This document shows positions 24,024 to 37,234 of a DNA stretch of 64,000 bases, piece by piece. The notes below the pieces were generated by a model. That model had not been told where the DNA came from. It saw only the letters and a list, made by a program, of their open reading frames with translations, and ran no database searches. The stretch is taken from the NCBI GenBank assembly GCA_037952775.1, contig JBANAY010000003.1, positions 248,001-312,000 on the forward strand, read 5' to 3'. Every line of letters starts with the position of its first letter. Position 1 is the first letter of the stretch. The position numbers and the translations under genes are program-made. This DNA comes from Clonostachys chloroleuca (Eukaryota > Ascomycota > Sordariomycetes > Hypocreales > Bionectriaceae).

Positions 24024-26393
24024 ATGGATGCAGAGCGTACGCGGCATACCTGCCACTGTGGCAAGAGTTTCATTCGTAGAGAGCACCTGCGAAGACACCA
24101 GGCCACGCATGGCGAGCGTCAACATGTCTGCTCGATCTGCCAACGCCCCTTTACTCGAAGGTTAGTCAACCATCTCGCCCGTTTAAAATTTTTATGTTCT
24201 GCAAAATGAAAGCGTCTCACGCAGTATTCCATCTAGCGACTTGTTAAAACGCCATCTGGCCACACACAATGCTTCGGAACAGGGCCCATTGAGGACGGTG
24301 CAGGCTTGTGATGCCTGCTACGAAAACAAGACGAAATGTGATGGCGGGGAACGATGTTCTCTTTGCACCAAACGTGGTATCACATGTATCATTTCGCGCG
24401 GCAGACCCTCAAACCAGAAGGCGGGACCTATAGAAGAGGCGGACGCCATTACTTCAGAGGATGTAGGCGATGTTTATGAGGTGAATAATGATCAAGAGTG
24501 TCACGACACATCCGCGAAACAGAGGTCTTTTCTTGACGAAGAAACGTCTCACCTCAGCAGCGATAGCCTAGCATGGAGTGGAATGAGCCAAATTCTCGAT
24601 CTTTTACGAGCGGCTTCTGCGGGCAAAGATATCCCCACGCTATCTGTCTCTGACCCTGCCAAGCAGTGGGTTTCATCGTGTACTGAGACCTACTTTGGAC
24701 CATTTCACGATCGATGGCCTCTAATCCACGCTCCTCTATTTAATGAAACCGAAGACAACCTGTTCGTCGTTTCTGCCGTTGTCATGATCGGATCTATCCT
24801 GCGCGATGAAGATTCGAGCGTTCGCGATTTAGCCCTAGAGGTTCACAGTCATTTACATGACTACTGCCTAAAATCTCTTGTAGTCATCCTCAAAGAACTC
24901 ATCACCCTCTTTCTCGGATCGATAATCTAACACTCTATAGACTGCACCGCAAGACGAGGAGCTAAAATACTCCGTTTGGCCTTATGAGACTTATCAGCTC
25001 GCGCTTCTCAATGTCATCGCAGCATTGGAATTTGGGGTAGGGCTCTTGGTCACATACCCCTTTTCACAAACCGTAACTGTATACTAATATGGTCAGTCTA
25101 GAAGCCAAGCCTTATTCGGAATGCAAACAGACTTCTAAGCTTCATCATTATATCTATACGAGAAAATGACATATTTAGCGCTAAATCTGTGGAACATCAC
25201 CAATCTAAGCATTTCCCTGGGACTTTTAGCCCTTGGATATACATGGGGCGTGACCGATGGAGATGGTTAGTGAATACCATGGCCCATAACCAGAAATGCG
25301 AACAAGATGCACATAGCTGACTCAACATCTGGTGTGCAGGCAAGCCTCGGTAGTTCTTCAACTAGATGCGTACATGTCACTATTTACCTCCCACCCTCCA
25401 TTTCTGCGGCTCAAGGAGCTTGATCTTGGCTTACTCGCCACATACACCCTCCGTAACACGCACGGACTGGATGTGTTTTTCCAACGCGTGCCTTATGAGC
25501 CAAAGGACAGGCAACAGACAAAAATATCAGCTGTGGTGCAAAGCCCACGGGGACTACCCGCCTCAGGACCTTTAGTAGAAGACATCCAAATAGGCTTGTC
25601 CGGGATTGTAACAAGGCTGTGGGTGTGGAGGCAAAACGTGCAACTCTCATTCCCACTTTCACCTACCGAGGTTGAAGAGAGACTTCAGATTGAGCTTGAG
25701 CTCAACGAGTGGGAAAGTAAGATATGTCAACTATTTGAGTTATTGCAAACCCCAGAGACCAATCCACAGGGAGTTTCTTTCCTTCTTCACGCCTATACTG
25801 GTGAAGAGGATCAAGGAAAAGACGGCTGGGAGGGACCAGTTGTGGCCAGAATATCTGGTCTTTTGTTCGACATCTCCATGTTTTATTATTGCCTCGGCCT
25901 GCACCTCTTTGCTGCTGAAGCTCCAGTCATACACTATGTCAGTGCCACGCCAACGGAGGATGATGAAAGGCGGACTCTACTCTTAGAGTGGACGTCTTCA
26001 AGTTCGGCGAGACAGGCTATATCTTTTGCCGTGCGAGCGCTCCAAACATGCGAAAGGACCTTTTCACAGAACCCCGAGACCAGTTTGGTACTCAACCCGA
26101 TGACGAAGCTTTGTTTAACTACTGCATGCCTCATTTTTCACACCTGGATCACTAGTCCTCATCGCAATTGCACATGCCATGTAGGCCATGGCGTGACCAT
26201 GCCAAATGTCGACCTAAATGATAGAGAGGCTCGCCAACAATGGATTTTGATGGGAGGTCCAATCTCGGTGGAAGGTACCTCGTTATGTACTTGTGCGTCT
26301 AGTGTATGGATGGCTCGATTTACTTCGGTTTTGGCCTGTGATCCCCGTATATGGGAATTCGGTATTGAAGCGTTGCGTAATATAGGTTCATAA
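24024..26393 (+). CDS. Transcription factor with two C2H2 fingers plus a Zn2Cys6 cluster
   Basis: Five exons: 24024-24160, 24237-24879, 24941-25036, 25102-25265 and 25340-26393; 697 aa. Finger 1 is CHCGKSFIRREHLRRHQATH; finger 2 is CSICQRPF, joined by splicing to TRSDLLKRHLATH, the conserved end of this class. A Zn2Cys6 cluster follows at once (ACDACYENKTKCDGGERCSLCTKRGITC). A fungal_trans middle-homology region covers the rest (WPYETYQLALLNVI, HFPGTFSPWIYMGRDRW, NTHGLDVFFQR). Such dual-finger regulators are a known Pezizomycotina class, often tied to carbon use or secondary metabolism. The acceptor at 24236 was chosen because it restores TRSDLLKRH. Neighbours are an NmrA-like reductase (divergent) and a xylanase (convergent). 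Confidence 0.87.
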
Positions 26394-26554
26394 AGAATGA
26401 CAGCTTAGTAAGACAGTATCTCGTTGATGCTAGCTAAACTAACTGTAGGCTACTAAGACTGTCCTTATTTAACTTGAAACTTGTATCGGGACCATAAATG
26501 AAGATTCTCAAGATCCCTTTACTCCAGGGTTTGATCATCATATCATAGAGGCCA

Positions 26555-27347
<793 letters not shown>

Positions 27348-29048
27348 CTTTTCTTAAGCTTGTGTTCGATGATAGAAGAGATTTTTATGATAATGCTATC
27401 TTTCTTGGAGAAAGCGATGCTATTTCCATACTTAGAAAAGATCAGACTGGTGAGCTATGGGATGGGGAGTTTATTTAAGCATAATAATGGCGGCTGATTG
27501 CAGGAATACATGTTCGGCTGTTTGGGCACCCATGGTCCGCATAATGCTTTTACACAGGGGATCTGGTTAAATGCTGGCTCACTTCTCGTATTCGCAGCAT
27601 TGCTTCCGTTCCAAAAGAAGTATAAGTAGAAACGATGTTGCAATAGGATGTCGAATATTCTGCCCAATAATTTGTAGCTATGCCGCTGCTAACCGTTTCG
27701 AACTACATTAGTTTAGGACCAATCGTACCTAATTAAAAGCCCAATATTTCAGTGCCGAGGCGGCTGTAGGGAAGCAGCATTATAGGCTGTGTGATCCTAG
27801 AATAGATCCTGATGTCACCTAATCTTCCATTCTCCACCCGACACATTAGTTCAAGGGATGATCTCTATCAAGAAGTCTGTTGCCCAAAGATATCTTAGCT
27901 TCTACAATGTCGGCGTGTTGGAATAAGTAGACCTATTTGTTAAGTTTCAAGAGTGCAGAAGAAATCAAGCTGAAATGGTTCTATCTCTATCCTCAAAGGA
28001 GAGAGGGACAAATTCTCCTAGGCTCTTCAATGGGAATGGCACGAGATTCTGTGCCTAAGATACAGGAGGTCATAACCAAACACTATTCAGCCTAATTGCC
28101 AAAGCCTTTTCTTGTAGCATACAGTCAAATAAGGTGATAAATTTGGAATACCCGGGTCTGGACATTATTCATTCTCTTGTCAAGTCCCGTCTTCACTTTG
28201 CACGATAGGGTCTTAATACAACTTCGCCATGACATTGGCGGCTATTACCAATTACTAATTTAGGCTATTATACACTCAGGTTACTTTAGCCATCTTATTG
28301 CCCTACTATGTCTTCCTGGATGGTGGCACTATGTTCACGTGCTTGTCATAAGGTATGCCATCAATCTTCTGATACATTGGCGCACAATGTTCGACAAGCG
28401 ATTCTCGGCCTGTCTGGCAGAACGCTGGACGTTGGCCTCTGATGAGTCGATATCTATCGATTGATAATGCTGACATACGCCTAAACTATCTCCACATACA
28501 CCTAGCAATTACTTCAGGCGCTTTCCACGCTGTTACAGAGTGGAAAGCGCTGTCCCCAATCTCCTAATTCAACCCAAGGGCCTCAGAGCATAATAAACAA
28601 CTATCAAGAATGACGACATTGTTGAAGTACCATTTTAAACGAGCCTTCAACACGGCTCTCAACTTCATAACGTCGGTATATTATCCCCAGTTTAAAAAAA
28701 TCTTATCTTTTATCACGATATGGCTTCTAGTGATCTCATCTCAACCAACCCAATGTCTTTTGAGATCCCGAATGTTTTTCTCTAATAGAACAAAAGAATT
28801 CCAATCATAATGACATAATGTCTACTAGATAAGGTAAACAAAGGTAGCAGTCAGACCGTCCGAAATTCGTGATAGGACTATGCTTCTCTTCGTAAATATA
28901 ATATTTTCAGTCTATACAAAAGAAAAGAGCCTTGTTTGTCATTGTTTAAATGAGATGCAAGTTTATATCACGCTTCTTTCTTAACAAGCATTGTTAAAAA
29001 TATGGCTAACAAGTACGAGAAAATTCTATTAATATAATAACCCTGTGC
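27348..29048. other. AT-rich intergenic, 1.7 kb
   Basis: No gene recognised. The left part is the xylanase promoter. A short perfect inverted repeat lies at 28518-28550. Confidence 0.45.
28518..28550. repeat. 11-bp perfect inverted repeat
   Basis: GCGCTTTCCAC at 28518-28528 faces GTGGAAAGCGC at 28540-28550 across an 11-nt spacer. It lies in a gene-free stretch and could be a protein-binding palindrome or chance; no function is claimed. Confidence 0.6.
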
Positions 29049-30315
29049 TCAGTAATTAATTCTCTGGAACAGTTCCTGGTGGCGCGCCCCTTCTGTATCA
29101 GCCACTTCGGAGAAATCTCTACTGCTGTTATGCGGATGATAAGGATAAGGGCTGCAAATGTGTTAATAACCATGCTGGCGCTGGGCTAGAAACATGCCGG
29201 CGTAATGAACTTACCCCCATTCTGGAACAAAAGTAATGGTCGAATCTTTGCCGTCGCGTAGGATCTGCGCCCGAATAACAGCTTTCCATATATTCTCGAA
29301 GCTTTTAACTTCAGCCTCATATACCGGGTCTGAAGGATCAGGGCACTGCGAGGCTTGTGTTGTGCCGATCCTAGAGTGGATGTGATAAACCTAGATAGTT
29401 GATTCAGTCAGAGGTGTCAAGAGATACAGATACATAACGGAAAAATCTCACGTGGGGATAGATTCTCTCCATAAGCTCAATATCCTCTTCGGCTACATCC
29501 AACAGCCTTTCGCACCCCACAACCCAGTGTGAAAAGTCTGCAGTAATTCGAAGCCTTTTCAAGGATGTGGTTAGCCTTTGTTGCTCTTACATTAGTTTTA
29601 TCATACGTTAAACACACTCTGGAACTCTTTTGAGAATAAATTCCGCGGCATACGGACTAAATAGGGATCGGTTCCTGTGAGTTTCATGACAGACTATTCC
29701 GCTAAGACCTAACTCGGCGTCAATTGTGAGAGTGCCTTGGAAGAACTCAACAGACTGCTCGTAAGTGAAAACGTCGCTAAGGACAGTTAACTTTGGTTCT
29801 GGGGCCTGGCTTTTGTTTGTCTTACCTTCCAGACTGAGCGTTGACTTTCGAGGGATCGAAGGCTTTGGCTCGGATCAATTGTTCCTTGTATGCGATCAAG
29901 TGTTCTTGGACCGTTAGGCGAGGTCGGGGCCCTCTGTACCTTGGCCACGCGGAGAATATGCTAATTGTGCAATGTCAGACGTATCGAATATCAGAAAGTA
30001 TCAGCAGGCAAAAACCAGGCTTCGTATTGGCGATGTACTGGACTTACAGCACATTTATCTCCAGGTTATTCTCATCGCAAATGCTCTTTAACAATTCCGG
30101 ATTGTCAATGGTGTGCAGATTGACCTCCACTCCAGCTAAGATATTAACATAGGACGTAAGTATCTGCAACTATAGACAAACGATTCCACCAGAGCTCATG
30201 GCAAGTACGCACCATAGCCTTGCACCTTCAGTTTCGGGAACCATTCCCGGTAGTTGGCATAGTCTGGTGTAGGGTCGATGCCCCAATTGGTACGGAATCG
30301 TTTGACGACCACCAT
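29049..30315 (-). CDS. Xylose-isomerase-like TIM barrel protein (sugar phosphate isomerase/epimerase)
   Basis: Seven exons by frame and splice sites: 30315-30213, 30135-30048, 29960-29826, 29776-29618, 29575-29452, 29390-29215 and 29151-29049; 295 aa. The start reads NWGIDPTPDYANY. Metal-site features of the AP_endonuc_2 family are kept: a Glu/His cluster (GIVCHETHRN), ITADFSHWVV, YHIHSRIG and a late Glu (FVPEWGPYPY). The 42-nt intron 29617-29576 (GTGTGT...AAAG) is the weakest call, but it is the only one I found that passes the TAA just downstream of its donor. The substrate is unknown; relatives isomerise or epimerise sugars or dehydrate cyclic compounds. Probably cytosolic, since no signal peptide is seen. 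Confidence 0.82.
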
Positions 30316-30748
30316 GCTGAATTATATTATAACAGGCTCGAGGATGGTTATCATAGAAGAAAGGATTGGATTCATCTTGACTTTCGAACACATTTAGGCG
30401 TGCAGATATAGGGGATTGAGGGGTTAAGTGCGATCCAAGAATCTCGGGGAACACAGCCCAATTACCAAATCAGGTAAAAACCCTTCTTCGAGAAATCTGC
30501 CAAATGATGGTTTTCTAGTGGGCACTTATTTCTAGTGACGTACTAAGATTTAGCAGAGCTTCAGCACTGCGCCAATTACGGGCGTGGCATGTCAAACACA
30601 CCACCATGAGGAAGCCCTCCTTTAAGGTACTTAAGTGTCCTCGAAGAGAGAAAATACAGATAAAATCAGGCTATATTTGAATAAAAATTAACTAGCCAAT
30701 CAGTATTTCATAACCAGCGTCCAACTCGACTGTGCCCTTCAGTTTCTT
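30316..30748. other. Intergenic
   Basis: Promoter region of the TIM barrel gene and 3' region of the catalase gene. Nothing else seen. Confidence 0.45.
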
Positions 30749-33014
30749 TCAATATGCCACCATTTTATCCAGCCCACTCAACTCTCGATCCCAAGACCTA
30801 TGCTGACTTATGGCATAGAAGAACTTTTCCACAAAACCCTTTGCATTTTTGGCAATGTTAAAAGCACCTTGTATGCTTTCAGGCTGACAATTTCGGAGTG
30901 TGACGACGCCATAACTCTCCTGGGCTTCATCATTCGATGACAAATGAATCTGGGGAAGCTGGATTGCTTTCTCAACAAGATCTACAGCTTCACCAGTCGC
31001 GGCAATGGGCTTGAGGTGGCCAAAGGCTTCCCTGATATAGTGCAGCGCGCGACCACTCTTGGATAGGGTCAGAATAGAGTTTTGCCCCCCGGTATCACAA
31101 GAGCGTCAAACATCGTACTCCTCTGGCCTTCAAGGTGATGATCAGGAATGACTCCTTTGCTATCTGAACGATCTTCTCCATCTGCAAAGATGGCAGACCT
31201 GCGAACACCCAGAACCATGGGGATGGCTGATGCGAGCTTTAGACCTGTTGATAAGGCCTTGAAAGCGACGGAGTCGTAGCCGTCTGCGATAATAATACCG
31301 ACCCGGCGCGAGGCGATTGTAGGGGTTTCTGGAAGATAGGCCAGCTGGCTCAACCCAGGCGCCTTTCTCCCATGATTAGGTTTCCCGGGCTCCTCAGGTT
31401 GAGAGCCTCCGACCATCTGAGCAACAGCTTGCGCAAGACCAAGGTCAATGTCGGCCAGACGCTGAGTCAATCGCTCATATACTATAGCTTCGTCACAGTG
31501 GTCTAACTCAAACGAGAGTGCTGATCTCACATGAGTTTTCTCAACGTCAGAGAGAGAGTTAAAGAAAAGCTGGGCTTGGGATGTATGGTCCAAAAATTTG
31601 GCACTCTTGGACCTTTCTTTGATCCCTGCAACCTTTTGAGGATAGTCGATATAGCCACCCTCTTCCTTGCTTGCTGGGGGCTGAATATCATAGCGGTTGG
31701 GCCAATAGTTCACCTTGCCTCTGGAAATTTTATGGCGCATGGCGCCATCGCGATTGAAGTTCATAACAGGACATACTGGCTTGTTGATAGGAAGCTCTTG
31801 CCAGTTCACCCCTAGCCGGCTCAGTTGGGTATCGAAATATGAAAAATTGCGACCTTGAAGGAGAGGGTCATCTGAGAATCCAATCCCTGGAACGATGTGA
31901 CTGGTACAGAAAGCCACTTGTTCTGTCTGTGTGAAATACTCGTCGACATTGCGGTTGAGCTCCAATTGTCCCACGTACCGAATGGGAATTTGATCTTCAG
32001 GCCACACTTTGGTCGCATCAAGGATATCAAAATCAAATTGATGCTCTTCAGATTCAGGGATTGTCTGGATGCCAAACTTCCAACGTGGGTATGCGCCATT
32101 TTCAATGGCTTCCATCAAGTCCTTACGATGAAAGTCGGGGTCCTGGCCGGCCAGTTTCAGAGCCTCATCCCAGACCAAGGAATGAACACCTAGCTCGGGT
32201 GTAAAGTGGAACTTGACAAAGTGGCGATCTCCTTTGGCGTTGATCAAAGTGAATGTGTTGACACCGAATCCCTGCATCATGCGGTATGAGCGAGGGATGG
32301 TACGATCAGACATGGCCCACATGAACATATGAGTGGCCTCGGAATGCATGTACATGAAATCCCAGAAGTTGTTGTGGGCACTTTGAGCTTGAGGAACCTC
32401 GTTATGAGGTTCAGGTTTCCCTGCATGAATGACATCAGGGAATTTCATGGCATCCTGGATGAAGAAGACGGGTATGTTGTTTCCCACAATATCCCAGTTG
32501 CCCTCCTCTGTGTAAAACTTGACAGCGAAACCTCGCACGTCTCTCACGGTATCCGCAGACCCACGACTGCCCAAGACAGTTGAAAACCGCACAAAGACAG
32601 GAGTCTCGCGCGATGTGTCGGTCAGGATACCGGCGTGGGACACATCCTGAGCCGATTCAAAAAGTCTGAACGTGCCGAATGCTCCCGCCCCGCGTGCATG
32701 CACTACGCGTTCCGGGATTCTTTCATGGTCAAATCGATGGATCTAGAGCCTATTAGCGAAGTAATGCTTATGCATCAGGGTGTATATCTCACCTTTTCGC
32801 GGGCAAACCCATCCTCCAACAGCATCGGCCCAGTCTGACTATCGTTGTTTACACGGAGCCAGTCATCTGTATTGGATTGTTTTGTGCCGAAATCTGTAGT
32901 GATTCTTGTTTTCGTGGAAGGCCGAACCACGTCAGCGTTGAGCTGGCTGCCCTTGGCATCATTGGTTGCCATAGCGTATGCTTGTTTTATAGATTCGGGG
33001 ATCGCTTGAGCCAT
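30749..33014 (-). CDS. Large-subunit catalase with C-terminal GATase1/DJ-1-like domain; frame break near the end
   Basis: Exon 1 is 33014-32793 (MAQAIPESIKQ...). A 50-nt intron 32792-32743 leads to IHRFDHERIPERVVHARGAG, holding the catalytic His. The distal Asn is in VGNNIPVFF and the proximal haem Tyr is in FSYFDTQLSRLG. The extra C-terminal domain (VGIIIADGYDSVAF...) marks the HPII-like large subunit class, about 700-750 aa. The open frame stops at 31069 after VIPGGKTLF. The reading continues one frame over as LTLSKSGRALHYIREAFGHLKPIAATGEAV and ends at 30749. The break lies at a run of six C (31085-31090), so it is either a sequencing slip or a one-base indel. The catalytic core is whole either way; only the last ~115 residues are affected. 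Confidence 0.85.
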
Positions 33015-34447
33015 TCTCTTTGCAAACGAAACTAATGCGCCTATAGCGTGATAAGTTCAGATATTTCGAGACACAGAGACAGAAAAAAAAATGAAGCGAG
33101 TATTAGAAGGAGAAATAGTATCTTTATCGTTATGGACGCTCAGTATTTCGCAATGATAGTTTCTGTCGTCAGGATGGCATCAGCATTGGCAAGGTAGTAT
33201 TATCCAATAATAACCAAGTGCCAGTGACGCCATGAGTTTTAAGTTGGCCAATTATATGCGAATAAGAAGAACACATCGGCGATGGCTGTTGAGTATGTTG
33301 AGTATGTGGAGTAACAGTGGGCTAATAACCAGGACCTTGTCGTCATGGATTGTATGAATTAGAAATCTCAACTGCCTGATAGGTGGTTTTTATAACATCT
33401 ACGCACCAATTCCGCCTTTGAGATGCCGTGCTCGTAACTATGCACGGTTGAAATGGTCCGAGCAATGGATGCTCATCACACCGGTAGGTATCTTACTACT
33501 TTCTATAGCCGGCTTATAAGTGGCGACAATTAAGTAGACACTACATCTAAGCGAATAAAATTTTAGATAATTCACTAAGTGGGCGTAAAGTATAATTTAT
33601 TCCCGACTACACCCGTTCGCCAACATGCACAAAACTTCGACAGTATCTGCCATTATAGAGGTTCTTGATATAATGCTCGCTTCCACCAGGGCCGGCTGCA
33701 GCATTGCAAGGCCGGCCCTGATTGTCTTTGACTGCTGCTGCAATCGTCTCCAGGAAGGACATCGGCCTCTCCAAGATATCGAGGCTGCCGCCAGGTGTTA
33801 TAGACGGACCTGATCTAGCGGTCTGGTAACTCTGTGACACGCGGAAGCCGATGCGGCAGACGCCATCCGCTTGAGCTATTGCTGGCGCCGTTCCGTGTTA
33901 TGGTACCTCATTAGCAGCGTCAATCATACAGCCGCATTTGTTCACCAGTCTAAAGATCCGGGTCATCCATAGCTTCGCGCATAGCTAAGCCTATACTATC
34001 TATGCATCTACTTTGGTGAATCCTGGATCCGATGTTGAGATCTTGATTGGTGAACAATACGTGCGATATAATTCTCTTAGAGGGCATAGCTTACTATAAC
34101 CCGTGCTGCACTGTAGTCAGTCTGCACGATATAGAGGCCAGTCTGCGGGGAGTGATCCAGCCGCTCATACCAGGTACCGTAGAGTGATTTACTGCATAAC
34201 CACGAATTCATCATGACGTCTACCAAGCCCCCTTGCCTAGCCTCTGTCTGACGTCAAGGATATATCACAATGTACAACGGAAGTACTACCCACATTTTCT
34301 CCCCTTCAAGCGTTATCGGATGGACTGCATCACTTCGAGCCGTGGCTCCTGGGTCACGACACGACTTATATATCGAGCTGATTCTGTCCCGGCTTCTACA
34401 TTTGAATTGTGAACATTAAAATCTTCATCATCCCTATTCTGAGCGAG
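33015..34447. other. Intergenic between divergent genes, 1.4 kb
   Basis: Upstream regions of the catalase (minus) and mannose-6-phosphate isomerase (plus). A 77-aa minus frame (33607-33840) is open but unrecognised. Confidence 0.4.
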
Positions 34448-35742
34448 ATGGCGTCAACACCCCGTATTTTCCAGCTTGTTGGCACCTGCAACAACTATGA
34501 CTGGGGGAGGAAGGGTCGCAATTCTCTTGCAGCGCGCATGTGCGAGAAGGGAACACCCGCTGGTTTCGAAATAAAAGATGACGAGCCCTATTCGGAGATG
34601 TGGTTTGGTGATTATCCAGACTTCCCCGGTCGAGTTGCAGAAACAGGCGAGCCATTGGCCGACTATCTTGGGAATCATAAAGAGGAACTTCTCGGAGCCA
34701 AATTATTGAAAGAACTCGATGCACAGCTTCCGTTCCTACCAAAGGTATACATAATTCCTGGTCCTCAGGTCATCTGGTCTTTTCCTCACACTCCCTCTAG
34801 ATCCTGTCCATAGCGAAGGCGCTCCCTTTGCAAATTCACCCGAACAAGCAGCTGTCGGAGAGACTGCATCAGGAGCAGCCGGATAAGTTCACCGACCCCA
34901 ATCACAAGCCAGAGATCGCGGTCGCTCTCTCGAAGTTTGAGGTCTTTGCTGGCTGGAAGCCCGTTTCCCAGATCTCACCACTATTCGGGACTCCGGCTTT
35001 GGCTCAGTTTGTCCCTCCGGGCACCAAGGAATGGACTAATGACACACTGAGACACGTGGTTCGTAATCTCTTGAAGGCCGACGAGAAGACGGTTAGGGCA
35101 GTTGAGAATGAGATTGCAAAACTTTCCAAGGAAGACCTCCGAAAGACCATCGGCGGGGACTACATGGTGAACTTGATACCCCGGCTACAGACGGACTACG
35201 GGAGTACCGATCCCGGCACTCTCGTCGCGCTCCTGTGCATGAATTACCTAGTGCTCGAGCCGGGAGAAGCCCTGTACATCCCGGCGGATGGAATTCACGC
35301 CTACTTATCAGGTGATATTGTTGAGTGCATGGCTCGCTCAAACAACGTGCTCAACGTGGGATTCTGTCCGCCCGCAAACCGCGACAACGCTGATCTTTTC
35401 ACGGAGACACTCACTTTCGCTCCGGATACTCGAGGTGATGTTACACTTCCGAGGCAGAAGAGCGACGCTGGCCTCAGAGGACGAACCTCGGTTTACCGCC
35501 CCCCGATACGCGAATTCGACATGCTCAGAATCGATCTAGGTCCGGACGAGGATGAGGAAATTCAGGCGCTGGAGGGCCCAGGCATCGCCATAGTGACGCA
35601 TGGGACAGGGATATTGCATGGGGACGATGAGGAGATAGCTGTCAAGGAAGCTGACATCCTCTATGTTGCGCCCCAGGTCCAGACAAAATGGAGAACTAGC
35701 TCAGATCTGCAAGTACATATGGCGGTTTTCGGGCTACCATAA
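34448..35742 (+). CDS. Mannose-6-phosphate isomerase, class I
   Basis: Two exons, 34448-34744 and 34801-35742 (56-nt intron), 412 aa. Start context MASTPRIFQLVGTCNNYDWG; the family signature is present in YSEMWFGDYP, LPLQIHPNKQLSERLH (zinc ligands) and GEALYIPADGIHAYLSGDIVECMA. It interconverts mannose-6-phosphate and fructose-6-phosphate, feeding GDP-mannose for cell wall and glycosylation. The essential housekeeping copy may lie elsewhere; from this window I cannot tell whether this is the main gene or a paralogue. Confidence 0.93.
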
Positions 35743-36167
35743 GACTTTTAGGTTACTATCCGTCATGCATAGGTAATTACCCCTGAGAGACGTCACCCTT
35801 TAGTAATTCGAGCCTTTGGGGCAGCTGCGAGAGCTATCACGCAGTCCATTGTGTGGGTTTCTGTGGTGACGGAGCAACAATTGGGCCAGATGACCAGGTC
35901 CAAAATTCCTTGCACAATATGAGTGAATTGATGACGCGCGCATTTGTCTAATCTCTGGGCTTATACGGCTCATTTTTGCATCATTGACTCCATCTGGTCT
36001 CCGCTATAGACGGCCAAGAGCGCTAGTGGTGGGGTGCTGCTACCATACATTATATATCACATAGATAACAAGTAATGCTCGAGGTTCATAAAGTCTACAG
36101 CAGTCCCTATTGAATTCCCCTCTCAAGGCTCATCATTTCAATAACTACAGTAAATCATCGTCAAACC
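35743..36167. other. Intergenic
   Basis: 3' region of the isomerase and promoter of the SDR at 36168. No gene seen. Confidence 0.45.
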
Positions 36168-37171
36168 ATGCCAGGCGAACAGTTTCAGCAGGGTACGTAG
36201 GTCTTTGCTACCAGTTTCAGAATTTCCTCGCTGAATACGTTTGTAGGCCACCGCGTCCCGGTGACACAGCAGGACTTCCCAGGCACCGAGGGCGAGATGC
36301 CTAACCCGAATCCGCAGTTTCAGAACATCCCTACTGAAGAAGGCCAGTATCAGAAATACAGGGCCGCCGGGAAGCTCAAGGGCAAGAAGGCACTCATCAC
36401 CGGGGGAGATTCCGGTATTGGGCGAGCGACGGCTGTGTTGTTTGCTATGGAGGGAGCTGATTCCTTCATTACTTACTTGCCAGGAGAGAGAGAGGATGCG
36501 CAGAAAACTAAGGAGATGGTTGAAGAACACGGCCGACAATGTTACCTCTACGAAGTCGACTTATCGGAACTGAAGAACTGCAAAGACGTAGTGAAAGAGG
36601 CAGTATCTAAGCTCGGCGGCATCGATATACTGTTCAACAACGCTGCTTACCAAATGATGGTCGAGTCTATCAGCGACCTCCCTGAGTGAGATGATGATGT
36701 TACACCAATGAAGTATAGAAATATTTCTAACAGTTGGGCAGTGACCAATGGATTCACACCTTCAACACCAACATCCATTCGATCTTTTACATCTCCAAAT
36801 ATGCGCTTCCACACCTGAAGGCTGGAGCTAGCATTATCAACAACGCCAGTATCAACGCCTACATCGGCCGTCCAGACCTTCTAGACTACACATCAGCAAA
36901 GGGCGCCATCATCTCCTTCACACGCGGCCTGAGCAATCAGTTGGTTGGAAAAGGGATTCGCGTGAATGCTGTCGCGCCTGGACCAGTTTGGACCCCGCTC
37001 ATTCCTGCAACGATGAGCGAGAAGGCTATCAAGGAGTTTACGAGCCCAATGGGGCGACCTGGACAGCCTTCCGAGATAGCAACATGCGTGGTCTTCTTGG
37101 CTTCGACAGATAGTTCCTTCATTAGCGGCCAGACTGTTCACTGTAACGGTGGCGTTGTGGTAAATGGTTGA
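36168..37171 (+). CDS. SDR oxidoreductase (glucose/ribitol dehydrogenase-like)
   Basis: Three exons: 36168-36192, 36247-36685 and 36742-37171; 297 aa. The N-terminal extension with TQQDFPGTEGEM and a Pro-rich stretch is typical of the YghA/YhdF-like SDR group. Cofactor motif: ALITGGDSGIGRAT. Catalytic residues: SINAYIGRPDLLDYTSAKGA (Ser, Tyr, Lys). The second acceptor was placed at 36741 (GGGCAG) because it gives DLPDDQWIHTFNTNIH in frame; the nearer CAG at 36733 does not. Exact substrate unknown. Confidence 0.88.
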
Positions 37172-37234
37172 GATGAAACATTAATTCCCGAAGCTGAAAG
37201 CTTTTTGCAGCACACACCACAGCCTTGAATAAAT

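Noticed and set aside
33607..33840. 77-aa minus frame between the catalase and isomerase genes
   Set aside because: Open but unrecognised and lacking support for an exon chain.
36686..36733. Shorter intron of the SDR at 36168 ending at the CAG at 36733
   Set aside because: It breaks the frame; ending at 36741 restores the conserved DDQW segment.
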